Source of the DNA: Bacillota bacterium
Lineage (GTDB): Bacteria; Bacillota; Clostridia; Tissierellales; Sedimentibacteraceae
Length of the DNA: 64,000 nt
Reading direction: 5' to 3'
Assembly (NCBI GenBank): GCA_023425285.1
Contig: JAFACY010000283.1
Coordinates: forward strand, 1 to 64,000
Made by a program: the position numbers and the translations under genes. Every line of letters begins with the position of its first letter. Position 1 is the stretch's first letter. Below are positions 7,528 through 18,078 of this stretch, one piece after another. The notes under the pieces are model-generated. The model made no database searches, was not told the origin of the DNA, and saw nothing but the letters and a program-made list of their open reading frames with translations.

Positions 7528-10074
7528 TCAAAAATGTATACTGCCGCCAAAGATAAGATCAATAACAAACGGAATCCGCTCCAGCTCGGAGTTCACAAGC
7601 TCATCCTCATCTTTGAGTATGAGGTAGTAAGAGGCCCCCTTGTCATAAGCCATGTCTTTAAGCGTAAACTTTTCTTTATATGTCCGCTCCTCCGGCTTAC
7701 CGCTGGTGCTTTCTGCAATGATGATATTTTCATTTGAAATACGATTCCCGGCTTGGTCGGCGAAGTATGCTGTAATACGGAGCGGTAAATGCTTTTCATC
7801 AACCGGCTCGTTCTGGAAGAAAGTAAGATGTGTAATCACACTCGTAATTTTTCGTGAGAGGTCGGTCAAGCGCAAAGACACTTTTTTTGCACTCATGGAG
7901 CGGCTAAGGTTTTTATCGCTCTTAAAGCGGATAACCGGAATAACAACCTCCTGTAAAGCGGCGCCACCGTGAACATAGCGGCTTCCTGCGCCCTGCACCT
8001 TAAAGCAGTTAGTGGCACGCGGCAGTATGGCATACATTCCATTGCTGTTTTTTGTAAGATAGTCCATCGAGAAGTTTTGAGTGCCTTGCTTCTCTATGTT
8101 TTCCTGTGCCAAGATAAAGCGGCGCTTTGACTTGATGCCCACCATATTTTCTTTTGGGGTCTTATCCCGCTCGGCGAGTGGAGTCTGGCGATAGATATAC
8201 CCATGATCGGCGGTTATGACAATATTGATTGCACTGATATCGTTGCGGAGCTTGCGCACAAGCCCCGACAATTCCTTGAAAGCTTTATCAGTCGCCTCAA
8301 AAACTTCGTTTTCAGTTGGCGCATTATCTCCGCGAGCATCAATGGTGTTGTGATAAATGTAAATCAGTTTCATGCCCGATAGAGCCTCACTGAGCTGCGG
8401 TTTTTTAAGAGCCATTACATCATCATATTGAATAGCAATGGCCTCTTGTTTTGCTAAGCGGAGGATTTTGGTTCGGTTTTCCGTTCCTTCCGTTGATATT
8501 CCCTGTATCACGAAGTCGGCTTTATCAGTAATCTCAAGCTGCTTATGGGGCAGCAGTGAAGCCATTCCCAGTGCTGTATAGGAGGGAATAACCCCCAGCA
8601 TCACATCAAGCTCACTTGCACCTTTTTGTTCACGGTTAAGAATGCTGTTTAGTTCAACAGCAGATTCATAACGCAGGGCATCGGAGATGATAACAACTAA
8701 CCGCTCGTTGTCGTTTACAAAGCGGCGAGCATACTTGTCATAGAATCCTTGCTGTGAGGTAATTCCAGGTAGCTGCCAGGTACTTTCGTCATCCCAGAGC
8801 GCACACCATTTCATGGACAGATCGTTCAGATACCAGTTTGTGTAGCTGTTCTCAATCATGTCAAAAAGAGGGTTGTAGTCACTATTATCATCGAGCCTGT
8901 CATAAGAAAAGAGGAAGTGGCGGTAGCTGGTGTCCAATTTATAATAGCTTTTTACATAGTTATCAAAGAGCGACAGCGTATTCGTACCATTCAAGTCCTT
9001 GTAAGTCAGTGCCAATTCAAGATATTCACAGGCATAGAGCAGCACATCGTACTCTTTTTCAAACTGAGGATAATAGCGGCGATTTTTTCTGCTGTTGATT
9101 ATTTTGCGGTAATGCCCATATTCCCCCGCATTTTGCGTGATGTTCGCAGTGATACGATTGATAATGCTGGCGTCAAATTCCTCGAAGGTGTCACAGTCAG
9201 CAATTTGGTCAATCGTCCATTTTGCTGTACGCTCTGACAATCCCAGCTTATTCGCAACAAAATTGGAGAGGTTATTATAATCCTCGACAAACTCACTGTT
9301 TTTCATAAAATTGTCTACAAAAACGTAGCAGTTAGGGTTGTCCGAAACGTAAACATCCCATTCTTTCGGCATATTCCCGTTGATGCTGTGGGAGAAATGA
9401 CTGCACAGCAGCAGGATGGCCAATCTTTCGAGGCTCTGCTCTGTGAATTTATATCCATAGAACTTATTGATCAATGTCCAAAATGCGTCAAGGTTGCCAA
9501 ACTTGACAATACTGTCATAAATCGTACTTTCACCGTTTGCCATTTCGGTGAGCAAGGTGCGTACCACATGATCAAGGTTTGGAGCAGGCAGTTTACAGAG
9601 TGCAGACAATACGCCGAGATCAATTTTTGGCTCCGAAGAGGGTGCAAGGCTGTAGCTCTCAAACCTCTTACTCCGCTCGTTGCTACGGAAGAACAGCTTG
9701 TACTTGGCAACCACACTTCGGAGGGCATTGTCAATCTTGTAGTTAAGCAGTATGAGCGAGGTTTCATCCGTAGAGAACGTCTGGCTGTATTTAATGGTAT
9801 CCGTCAGCCAATTCTCCCTATTAGCAGGGCGTGGCAAAGGGGAATAGACCAACAGATTGCTCTCTCGGTCGGTTTCCTCAATATGCAGCTTCACGGCAAA
9901 CATATTGTTATCGTAAAGCTTAATAATCTTCACATTATCGAGCGACAGCGTATCAATGGAATCGGCGAAAACACCCTCCTCATCGTACCAAAATACGATG
10001 TTACGTTTACTGCCCTGCATGAGCTCACGAGCAAACTGTCGCTCTAATGATTTTTTAACTTCGGTAAGATTCAT
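7528..10074 (-). CDS. pglZ: BREX phosphatase-superfamily protein PglZ (type A)
   Basis: 848 residues from ATG at 10,074, chosen because GGAGG lies just upstream and MNLTEVKKSLERQF is the usual PglZ start; longer in-frame extensions overlap the previous gene. The alkaline-phosphatase-like core shows IISDALRYES (about residue 463) and ITADHGYIY (about residue 628), which hold metal-binding Asp and His residues. PglZ is a core BREX component that works with PglX and BrxB. The ribosome site lies in the 3' end of the preceding membrane-protein gene, so translation is probably coupled. Confidence 0.93.
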   Translation of the reverse strand: MNLTEVKKSLERQFARELMQGSKRNIVFWYDEEGVFADSIDTLSLDNVKIIKLYDNNMFAVKLHIEETDRESNLLVYSPLPRPANRENWLTDTIKYSQTFSTDETSLILLNYKIDNALRSVVAKYKLFFRSNERSKRFESYSLAPSSEPKIDLGVLSALCKLPAPNLDHVVRTLLTEMANGESTIYDSIVKFGNLDAFWTLINKFYGYKFTEQSLERLAILLLCSHFSHSINGNMPKEWDVYVSDNPNCYVFVDNFMKNSEFVEDYNNLSNFVANKLGLSERTAKWTIDQIADCDTFEEFDASIINRITANITQNAGEYGHYRKIINSRKNRRYYPQFEKEYDVLLYACEYLELALTYKDLNGTNTLSLFDNYVKSYYKLDTSYRHFLFSYDRLDDNSDYNPLFDMIENSYTNWYLNDLSMKWCALWDDESTWQLPGITSQQGFYDKYARRFVNDNERLVVIISDALRYESAVELNSILNREQKGASELDVMLGVIPSYTALGMASLLPHKQLEITDKADFVIQGISTEGTENRTKILRLAKQEAIAIQYDDVMALKKPQLSEALSGMKLIYIYHNTIDARGDNAPTENEVFEATDKAFKELSGLVRKLRNDISAINIVITADHGYIYRQTPLAERDKTPKENMVGIKSKRRFILAQENIEKQGTQNFSMDYLTKNSNGMYAILPRATNCFKVQGAGSRYVHGGAALQEVVIPVIRFKSDKNLSRSMSAKKVSLRLTDLSRKITSVITHLTFFQNEPVDEKHLPLRITAYFADQAGNRISNENIIIAESTSGKPEERTYKEKFTLKDMAYDKGASYYLILKDEDELVNSELERIPFVIDLIFGGSIHF

Positions 10075-10075
10075 A

Positions 10076-10753
10076 TTATCCTCCCCTCCGTGCATTTTTT
10101 CTTGCTTCTTTTTTCTCTTTTCGGCCAACCCGCCAAATTGCATAACATTCGCCAATGAATAGGCGAACAGGACGAATCAGCCTTAATAACTTTGCGATAA
10201 TACCCGGCGACGATAATTTTTCAAGAGATTCAGTCAGAGCATTTGAAAGTTCTTTTGCATCAACCAATAACTTTCGCAAGGCATCAATCATTTCGGTATC
10301 AGGTGTTTGCTTAATTTTTATGTCTACAAGCCCACCATCGCCAAATTCATACAACGCCTTATGTATCTGCAAAACCATCCTTGCCGATTCCTCGATAGTA
10401 ACGGCTTTTACATATCGTAAAACAAATTTCTGTTTTGTGCGCAAAGATTCATTGAGTGATAGACACAATCGTCCGATTTCATTTGCAGCTATAATGTAAT
10501 CAGCATTATCAAGCATTTTGAACGATATGCCTATTTCAAGCTTCTCAAGTTCCTTTCGGAAATTTTCAGCCTGCTGGAGCAGTTCTTCAATGATTTTTCT
10601 TTGCATATCGAATCGGCTCTGCTTTTTCATCGCACCATTATTGATGATAACTGTAATTAAACCACCGAAAACAACGCTCATAACAACAAGGGTGCTTTCC
10701 TGCACAAAGTCTTGCTGAAAAGAAGTTTTTATAAACTCAATGTACTGTTGCAC
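10076..10753 (-). CDS. Undescribed membrane/coiled-coil protein inside the BREX operon
   Basis: 225 residues from GTG at 10,753, 8 bases after AGGAGG. One hydrophobic segment near residues 20-40 (TLVVMSVVFGGLITVII) is a likely membrane anchor. A helical stretch follows (about 45-85, rich in Glu, Lys and Leu, coiled-coil-like), a middle domain, and a very basic tail (GRKEKKEARKNARRGG). No family recognised. It is inserted between pglX (12 bp gap) and pglZ (stop one base before the pglZ ATG), so it is co-expressed with the core BREX proteins. It may tether the complex to the membrane, but that is inference only. Confidence 0.75.
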   Translation of the reverse strand: MQQYIEFIKTSFQQDFVQESTLVVMSVVFGGLITVIINNGAMKKQSRFDMQRKIIEELLQQAENFRKELEKLEIGISFKMLDNADYIIAANEIGRLCLSLNESLRTKQKFVLRYVKAVTIEESARMVLQIHKALYEFGDGGLVDIKIKQTPDTEMIDALRKLLVDAKELSNALTESLEKLSSPGIIAKLLRLIRPVRLFIGECYAIWRVGRKEKKEARKNARRGG

Positions 10754-10765
10754 AAGCCGCCCCTC

Positions 10766-13700
10766 CTATATCTTCCCAAGCAAGTCCATCTTCTCCGTCT
10801 TGCCGTTGTCCTTCGGCACTTCCACACCTTGGAACCTCTCATAGTTGACCTTTACACCGTCATCAAGGTCAAGCTCAATCTGCTGATGGGCAATATGAGA
10901 CATCACCTGATCATAGGTGCGGCACTCGTCAATCTTGGACTGCAGGGCGTCAATCTCCTTGCGGTAGGCGGCTTTGTCGCGGGCGTTGTCGGTGGTGGTT
11001 GCCAGCACTTCATACCGCTTGATTTCTGCTTCATATTTCCGTTGAAGTGGGTGCAGATAGTCTGTACGCACACGCGCAATAGTGTACTTGTCATAGCGGT
11101 GGAGATAGAACAAAGCCTTAAACCCATCCTTTTTGCCGCTGTCAAGCAGCCAATAGATAGGCCTTTTCTGATATATTTTTAAATGATCTTTGTAAAAGTC
11201 GTTTAAGAAATAGCGGCGTATTTTCTCCTGTGCTGAGCCGTTCCCGGTGGGGTAGAGGGCGTCAGCGATGAAGTTCAAGTTCTCGCTCAGCGTGTCATTT
11301 CCATACACCGTACGAACAAACTCAACAAAGCAGACAACAATATCATCCTCAAAGTAGTCGGCGCTGCCGATGGGGAGGATGTTATCTTCCTCCGGTAGAT
11401 AGGTTTTATAGAGCTGCTTATCAAATGTGCCGCCGGCAAACACAAGACCCTGTTCGTCCAGACTATACCGCCCAAACATACAACCCACGGCATAACTGAT
11501 AAAGCTACGAATATCTCGCCCAAGGTCGGCCTTACGGATGGTAACATCCTTATCCTCGACCTCTGGCGTAAGTTCGTCCTGCAAGCCGTATATGTCAATG
11601 AAGATGCGGTTGAGCTCTTCTTCATTAGCTTTAAGCTGAGAGAACTGCATTTCCGTAAACGTTTCCCAGGCCTTATAACTTAACTGTATTGACCCATTGT
11701 TTCTGAAATCCTCAGACGTTGGATCGCCCCACAGAGCATTGCTCTGTCTAAATTGGATGAGAGGATGCGTCTTAAAATCCCATGAGGTTTCAAAGCTATC
11801 CCAATCAGCGCGGGAAATGTTTATGTTATCAGAAACGAAGTCCTCAACTTCACTTACTCGTTGCTTTATCAACGGTATCCTACTAATCTGTTCAGGGCCA
11901 AAATTCATTGTTGGAGCTAATAACCTTAAAATGGTCATTGTGATACTTGAATTTAAAAGCCCAAGTGAATATTTCAAATTTTTGTGGAAGAAGCTCACGG
12001 GTCCACCATTCCCGAAAATAACGCCTGACGGTACGTATCGGCAAGTAAAAACACCTGCTGCAACCTCCGTCCAAGTTATTGCTTCCCTCATATAGTAAGC
12101 CTTGTCACGTAAACGATAATTGGTGACTGTGGCCTTTATTTGCTCGCCATCATTTTCAAGATTTACAATATCTTCAAGATTTCCATACCATTTTCTTCTA
12201 AAGCCTCCTCCCGTTTTAGGGAACCACTTCTTGTTTGATTTGTGCATATCATTGTAGGAATAGCATTTAAAGCCTATTTTATTATTGTTTACCTCAAACC
12301 AGAAACGAACAAATTTTTCATCATTACCTGTTAAAACACCTTTTTTTGTATCGCCTTCAAAAGTAATACTGTTATCAAATGCGTTAAATAACAATATAGA
12401 TGCCCAATACGCGACTGGCACACCAGCTATTTTTTCAAAGTTACTGCTATTGGCAACATATCGATTGGTACCTGTTAAAAATGCCTCTTCTTTCGCATCC
12501 TGTCCGGGATAATCCACCAGGCGAGCATATGTACCAAGGTAACCGCTCATGTGAGACCGGCGCATCACAAAGGCGGTCGTCTGTACAACTTCGCCGCCAA
12601 TTTCATCAAATGCGCGCGCTCCCAAATGTGCCATATTGACAATATCTTTTGACGCAATCAGCTTTTCGCGGAACTTTTCATAGCTCGATAAAAACATCCA
12701 TGAGTGCATTGTAATCATGGACAAATAACCGTTTTGTTTGAGAAAGTCAAAGTTTCGCTCAATAAAGACAACGCACAGGTCACTTTTCGTATCGGGATAG
12801 TTTTTCTTCACCCAATCCGCTTGCGCCGGTGCGGGAGCCATATACGGCGGATTCGTCACAACTACATCGTATTTCTGCGCAAGCACTTCGGCAATGTCAA
12901 TTAAATGGTCAAAATATGTCGCCTGCGAAATAAAATCAGTGTCATCCATCGCGATTTGCCCAGTTGCAAAGTTGTGGACATAGCTCCTGAGCCGTGCGAA
13001 ATCAATCTCACGCTCAATTTTGATGGCAGAGCCAAAGATTTTGCCTTTATCGTCGCCTAACGTTTCTGCGAGGTATAGCAAATCCTGATATGCGGCTTTT
13101 CTGTCGCTTTCGGTCATGCTAACGCCAAGCCATTTTTCAATGCCTACGATAAACCATTTTCGTTCGGGGAAACTATAAACCATCGGCTGCGGAATGGTAT
13201 CCTGTCGGAAGAAACGGCGATTGTAACTCCGTGCCTTTATCATCAGAGCAAAATAGGCAAGCTGACCGGCACGGTCGTCTATGTCCAAACCATAGAGATT
13301 ATTTTGCAAAATCAGATTGGGGATCTCACGCTCAGCGTAGCCCTGACTCAAATAAATCTGATACAGCACCTCGAAAGCGTACACCAAAATGTGACCACTA
13401 CCCATGCAGGGGTCAATCAGTTTGATTTTCTTGGGATCGTAGTTTTTATTACGCATCCGCAAATCATAGAGATGTTCTTTTACCTTCTCGTCCTGTTCGG
13501 CTTCCTCAACATAATATTTCCACTTATCTTTCAGCGCCTGCTGTTCTTTCCCAATAGGCCTTTCTTCGCCTTCACCAAAAGAAAAATTCCCAAAATCAAT
13601 ATAATTCCAGTCAAATGTCTTTTGCGTTTCCAGTTGCTCAAGCCACAACCGTCCCAAGCTGTTCTCCACCATATACTTTACAATCCACTGTGGTGTGAAA

Positions 13701-14470
13701 AGCTGTGTAATGGCGGGAATGGCATCTTTGTTTATTGTCACATTTTTCTTTTGAGCGTTAACTTCATCTTTCTTCTCGGAGATATAAAACTGGTACAGCC
13801 AGCCTATAATTTCAATCTGCCCCTGCTTTTCAATATGAAAATTGTCCTCATGGATCATGTTCACAAGGTCATGGACAATACCGCCTTTAGCGAGCAGAGC
13901 ATCGGGCAAAAGAAGTTCCGTGTAGTCGTTCTCTTTCTCAAACATACCCGGCAGTATTTTATGCAAGGCGTTGCACTGAGAGATAAGGATGTATTTGTAT
14001 AGCTTCTCAGAAGCGTTTATACCCGTGTCCGCTCTTAGTTCGGTGACTTTTGCTTGATTCACATAATCAAGGTGCTCAACCTCACGCAAGGCATCGGGCT
14101 CCACACGCCCAATCTCTTGGCTCGACAAAATGCGGGTGTTGGAGGGCAGCCACTCGTTGACCTCCATAATCCGCAGCGCAATCAAGCGGTTGAACCATGT
14201 GCAAGCCACGTTTTCCATAACCCGGTTGAAGATTGCAGGCTTATACGGCATATCTTCATGCAACAGCTCATCATACAGCCGTCTGCGGGCATTTAACTGA
14301 TCAGAGGACAGGAAGATGCCGTCTGCCTGCAGGCGTTCAATCTCCGCACCGGGGCGCAGGGTTTTTGCGCTGTCCTCAAATATATATAGTTGTTGCGCCT
14401 TCAGCTTCACCGCTTCAATCAGTTTGCGGCGAGCTTCAACGGCATAATTTCTTATCGCTGTTTTATCCAC
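10766..14470 (-). CDS. pglX: BREX-1 adenine-specific DNA methyltransferase PglX
   Basis: 1,234 residues, the usual PglX size. It starts at GTG 14,470 with GGGAGGG 9 bases upstream. SAM-binding motif I DPCMGSGH lies near residue 350 and the N6-adenine catalytic motif NPPY near residue 538. The N-terminal 300 residues and C-terminal half match the PglX layout, including target-recognition and helical spacer regions. It marks host DNA at one strand of a non-palindromic site and is also needed for defence. Its target sequence cannot be predicted here. A long plus-strand open frame inside it is a shadow. Confidence 0.95.
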   Translation of the reverse strand: MDKTAIRNYAVEARRKLIEAVKLKAQQLYIFEDSAKTLRPGAEIERLQADGIFLSSDQLNARRRLYDELLHEDMPYKPAIFNRVMENVACTWFNRLIALRIMEVNEWLPSNTRILSSQEIGRVEPDALREVEHLDYVNQAKVTELRADTGINASEKLYKYILISQCNALHKILPGMFEKENDYTELLLPDALLAKGGIVHDLVNMIHEDNFHIEKQGQIEIIGWLYQFYISEKKDEVNAQKKNVTINKDAIPAITQLFTPQWIVKYMVENSLGRLWLEQLETQKTFDWNYIDFGNFSFGEGEERPIGKEQQALKDKWKYYVEEAEQDEKVKEHLYDLRMRNKNYDPKKIKLIDPCMGSGHILVYAFEVLYQIYLSQGYAEREIPNLILQNNLYGLDIDDRAGQLAYFALMIKARSYNRRFFRQDTIPQPMVYSFPERKWFIVGIEKWLGVSMTESDRKAAYQDLLYLAETLGDDKGKIFGSAIKIEREIDFARLRSYVHNFATGQIAMDDTDFISQATYFDHLIDIAEVLAQKYDVVVTNPPYMAPAPAQADWVKKNYPDTKSDLCVVFIERNFDFLKQNGYLSMITMHSWMFLSSYEKFREKLIASKDIVNMAHLGARAFDEIGGEVVQTTAFVMRRSHMSGYLGTYARLVDYPGQDAKEEAFLTGTNRYVANSSNFEKIAGVPVAYWASILLFNAFDNSITFEGDTKKGVLTGNDEKFVRFWFEVNNNKIGFKCYSYNDMHKSNKKWFPKTGGGFRRKWYGNLEDIVNLENDGEQIKATVTNYRLRDKAYYMREAITWTEVAAGVFTCRYVPSGVIFGNGGPVSFFHKNLKYSLGLLNSSITMTILRLLAPTMNFGPEQISRIPLIKQRVSEVEDFVSDNINISRADWDSFETSWDFKTHPLIQFRQSNALWGDPTSEDFRNNGSIQLSYKAWETFTEMQFSQLKANEEELNRIFIDIYGLQDELTPEVEDKDVTIRKADLGRDIRSFISYAVGCMFGRYSLDEQGLVFAGGTFDKQLYKTYLPEEDNILPIGSADYFEDDIVVCFVEFVRTVYGNDTLSENLNFIADALYPTGNGSAQEKIRRYFLNDFYKDHLKIYQKRPIYWLLDSGKKDGFKALFYLHRYDKYTIARVRTDYLHPLQRKYEAEIKRYEVLATTTDNARDKAAYRKEIDALQSKIDECRTYDQVMSHIAHQQIELDLDDGVKVNYERFQGVEVPKDNGKTEKMDLLGKI

Positions 14471-14488
14471 TGCGAAATCCCTCCCGTC

Positions 14489-17400
14489 TTAAATTATCTG
14501 TATTGTAGTGTCATCCTCAAGCTGCGCTTCAAGCTTCTTTCGCAGCTCGTCAAGCAGACGGTCAATATCCTGCCTGCTTGTAATTTGATTCGTACCGCCA
14601 AACAACACTTTTGCACTCACTGTTTTTGTCTTATGAATGGGAGGGGGTGGCACATCATCGCCGGCCTTGGCCGAAGCGGCGGCAAGGCGAGCCTCCTCAT
14701 CGATAAACATCTGGATAAACCGCTGCTTCATGCGGTCACTTTCGGTTTGCATAGCAATCGCTTCGTAAATGTTGTTGGCATGGGCAAGCCTGTCAATCAG
14801 CGAACCAAAGTCTTTACGCACTTTCTCGGCATACTTATCCTTGAAAGAGCGTTGGTTTAATTCAGTGCCGGTGATTTCCCAATCCGTGTTTATGCTTGCG
14901 CGAATAGGCTCGCATTCATCTTCTAGCAACTGAGCGAAGCGATTTGTGAATTGCTCTATGAGTTCAGGTAGCTTATGGATTTCGGAGTAAGGGGACTGTA
15001 AGCGCGTGATTTTTTCAATTTTCTCGACCAGCGTGATTGTCTCCGGGTCAAGCACATAGGAACGGTTACCCTCGTAAATAGCAAGCATCTTTAAGGCATT
15101 GTCGAAGATAGGGCGTTGGTTCTTGAAGAACTTTTTAACATCCTGAACATCTTCTTCGTAGTCAAGCAATGTGTCCTTCTCGTGCTGCAAATACTCGTAG
15201 AACGCTTTAATATCTTTGATGCGGTCAATTTCCTCTAAAAGTTTTTTGCCATTCTCTAATACCGTTTTGCCCGGATAACGGGTATTGCTGTACTCGTGAA
15301 GCAAATCCTTTATGCTGTCATTATTTCCGGAGAGTTCAGCGGAAGCAAAGTCCTTAATGCGAAGCATCAAGCCATCTTCATCACTCGGTACATCGCTTCT
15401 TCCAAACACTTCTTTTGCGAGATTCTTTGCATTCGCCAGAAGTGAGGGATTGACAATATCTCTCCACTTCACCACAAGGCGGTCGAGGTATTCACGCTTG
15501 GTGATGTAGTTAATAACACCCAAATCGCTTGTAGAGATATTCTCACCGTTCATCTCAAAGCGGATCTTCTGATTTTTGAACAGAGTCAACACGATTCCCG
15601 CAATGTCCATGTCTTTCCATCCATATGGAATCTTACTAAACTGCTCCGTAATACTCCGCATGGTAACAGCCAGATTCTTGAAATGGCTGCGCTCGATAAC
15701 TTCAAGTATCTCGGTCAGCGCAAGGTGATTTGGCGGGGTTTGCTGCATGCCGTCAAGGGTGAGCTTATTATCCTTTACCGTGAGGATTTCACGTAGGCTA
15801 TCTGCTGTGAGGTATGGGCTGACAATGTAGTTCTGCTTTGTGTAGATGCCCTCAATCAAGGTTCGGAAAGCATCGTTAATGCGCTGTTCTGGCTGCTTTT
15901 CTTTTATGTCAAGACGAATACCATTCACATAGATTGCCGCCGTTTTGAGCGACTCCACAATCAGGTCACGGCAGCGATCTGCTCTCTGCCGGCCCTCTTG
16001 CGTTTTAGTTACCTTAATAATCTCTGCTTCGCTCGTTGACGTTCTGCCAGAATTTCTGCGGATAAAGGTTTCGATTTGAAGGGACTGTTCCATTTCCTCC
16101 AAGAAACCCGTATCGGGAGGCATGGCCACAACGACATTACGCTCACGAATGGAGATGCCTTTCATTTCCATATCTTCAACGCCGCCATGAGCATATATCG
16201 GAGTGATTACTTTTAGCCCGATTTCCTCTTTTTGTGCTCCGATGGGGCGATCGTCAATTATGGTGTTAAAACCAAAGTCATATCGCTCGTTGTAGCGAAA
16301 CTTTTTGTTCAAGCCAAATAGGACGGAGAATATCTCGCCGCCCACTTTATCTATGATTTCCGACTGGTCTATGCGAATTTCCCGAATTTCACGGTTGATG
16401 TCTTGTTCCTCGTTGGTAAGGAAGATAAAAACATCACCGTTCTTGCTAATCAATTTTTGATCTTCCAAGCGGCGCAGAGAAGCATCCACTTTTTTCTTCG
16501 CTTCAATCTTATCCTGGTCAACATTTTGGAGCATAATAGTGGTGATGTTTTCAAGATTTGAAGGAAGAACATTGGGGATGTACTTCACCATGAACAGAAC
16601 CTTAAGAACTTCAACATCATACGCCTGCAACGCACCGCCACGCTCTGCACTTTCCTCCGCATCTAAAATTACCTTGCGAATATTGTGATCGAGGAATGTT
16701 TCAACCGTCCGATAAAAAGCATCGAATGGTATCAGAACGCCATCTTCGAAGTTTGCGTATTGCATGGCCGCCTCTTGGAACGCATTAAGAAGTGAACGCT
16801 CACCCTCAGACAGGTGTTTGCCTGATGCCCCATGGGTACGGATACCATTGAATACGGCTTGCAGTAGATTGAACTGATAGGGGATAAAAGGATATACATC
16901 AGCAAATTCGTCTGCGGAATCGTATAGCCGCTTTTCTGCAGTATCCTGCGAAAATGTAATCAGGTTTTTAAGGATAGCGGACTTATCTGCGTAAACAAGG
17001 CGCAGCTTTTCAGCCGCCGTATCCGTTTTGGCCAGCAGTCTTTTCTTGATAACCTCGTCCACGTTTGCCGAGGACAGAGAGAGCCTTGTGTCAAATCGCC
17101 CAATAATCTTCGAGAAGGCATCGCGATTCACATTGGTTATGGAATCTATATCCTCTTGCCCGGTGCATATAACCCAAGCTTGTCCACCGCACTCGTTCCC
17201 AAGCCCTTCAACAATGTTTTGGAGATTGAGCATGAGAGCACCGGAACTGCCGATGTACTGACCGACTTCATCACACAGGAATACAACAAACTGCTTCTTC
17301 CCAGTTTGACTTTGTTTGGCTTCGATGTATTCTCGTACCCGGCGGGCAAAGGAATTGATATCAAGTGCATAGTTTTCTTCCGCTTTGTTGTACCACGAGA

Positions 17401-18067
17401 GCGCAGCATCGGTACTCATCCTCGTAGTGTCGGCCAAAGCCTGCACTATGTTGTCCTGCTCGAAGTAGAAATCTTCGCGTCCATCTTCCCACTCATTGCC
17501 GGAAATCTCTTTAAAGCGGGCACGGAAAGCGTCATACTTTCCGTCCTTGACCATCTGCCGCTCTAAATCAGCGATCCACGGCATAGAGCCGCAGAAGCCC
17601 TGCATCTTGTTAAAGACCTTCATAAAAACCTTAACAATAGGGTCTTTGTTGGTCTTGGAGTCGGAATCCGCTTCAGCATCAATGTTAAAAAGAATAATAT
17701 CCGTGCTTGTATTTGCGGCAACCTGCATATCAGCCATAATACGGCTGTCGACAATTTTACCCTCAAAGAAAGTAATCGCCTTTTGACCGTCATATGTATC
17801 ACTTCCGAGCAGGTAAGAAAGTATTTTTAAGAAGTGTGATTTACCACTCCCAAAAAAGCCGGAAATCCACACACCAATCTTGTCGGTACGGTGTTGCGTC
17901 CCCTTGCGGTATCCATCGAAAAACTTATCAAAGTGACGGTTTAGTTCTTTGGTAACGACGTACTCGTCCAGCTCATCCCTTATCATTTCGGGGGAATCCT
18001 GACCAATTTTCACTACACCTTGAATTGGTCTGCTAATTCGTTTATGAAACATCTCGTTAATCTTCAT
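14489..18067 (-). CDS. brxC: BREX P-loop ATPase BrxC
   Basis: 1,192 residues. Walker A GFFGSGKS at residues 70-77 and a Walker B-like VVFLCDEVGQYIG near residue 260 are clear. The size and start (MKINEMFHKRISRPIQGVVKI-like) are those of BrxC/PglY. It is a large DNA-associated ATPase and a core part of the BREX complex, required for methylation and exclusion. The gene lies 11 bp after brxB and 18 bp before pglX. No frameshift or missing motif is visible. Confidence 0.95.
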   Translation of the reverse strand: MKINEMFHKRISRPIQGVVKIGQDSPEMIRDELDEYVVTKELNRHFDKFFDGYRKGTQHRTDKIGVWISGFFGSGKSHFLKILSYLLGSDTYDGQKAITFFEGKIVDSRIMADMQVAANTSTDIILFNIDAEADSDSKTNKDPIVKVFMKVFNKMQGFCGSMPWIADLERQMVKDGKYDAFRARFKEISGNEWEDGREDFYFEQDNIVQALADTTRMSTDAALSWYNKAEENYALDINSFARRVREYIEAKQSQTGKKQFVVFLCDEVGQYIGSSGALMLNLQNIVEGLGNECGGQAWVICTGQEDIDSITNVNRDAFSKIIGRFDTRLSLSSANVDEVIKKRLLAKTDTAAEKLRLVYADKSAILKNLITFSQDTAEKRLYDSADEFADVYPFIPYQFNLLQAVFNGIRTHGASGKHLSEGERSLLNAFQEAAMQYANFEDGVLIPFDAFYRTVETFLDHNIRKVILDAEESAERGGALQAYDVEVLKVLFMVKYIPNVLPSNLENITTIMLQNVDQDKIEAKKKVDASLRRLEDQKLISKNGDVFIFLTNEEQDINREIREIRIDQSEIIDKVGGEIFSVLFGLNKKFRYNERYDFGFNTIIDDRPIGAQKEEIGLKVITPIYAHGGVEDMEMKGISIRERNVVVAMPPDTGFLEEMEQSLQIETFIRRNSGRTSTSEAEIIKVTKTQEGRQRADRCRDLIVESLKTAAIYVNGIRLDIKEKQPEQRINDAFRTLIEGIYTKQNYIVSPYLTADSLREILTVKDNKLTLDGMQQTPPNHLALTEILEVIERSHFKNLAVTMRSITEQFSKIPYGWKDMDIAGIVLTLFKNQKIRFEMNGENISTSDLGVINYITKREYLDRLVVKWRDIVNPSLLANAKNLAKEVFGRSDVPSDEDGLMLRIKDFASAELSGNNDSIKDLLHEYSNTRYPGKTVLENGKKLLEEIDRIKDIKAFYEYLQHEKDTLLDYEEDVQDVKKFFKNQRPIFDNALKMLAIYEGNRSYVLDPETITLVEKIEKITRLQSPYSEIHKLPELIEQFTNRFAQLLEDECEPIRASINTDWEITGTELNQRSFKDKYAEKVRKDFGSLIDRLAHANNIYEAIAMQTESDRMKQRFIQMFIDEEARLAAASAKAGDDVPPPPIHKTKTVSAKVLFGGTNQITSRQDIDRLLDELRKKLEAQLEDDTTIQII

Positions 18068-18078
18068 ATCTCCACCCC

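Noticed and set aside
9388..10047. A 219-codon open frame on the plus strand
   Set aside because: It lies antisense within pglZ, has no ribosome site or domain, and pglZ has clear motifs.
13304..14002. A 232-codon open frame on the plus strand
   Set aside because: Antisense to pglX, no recognisable domain; a shadow of the coding strand.
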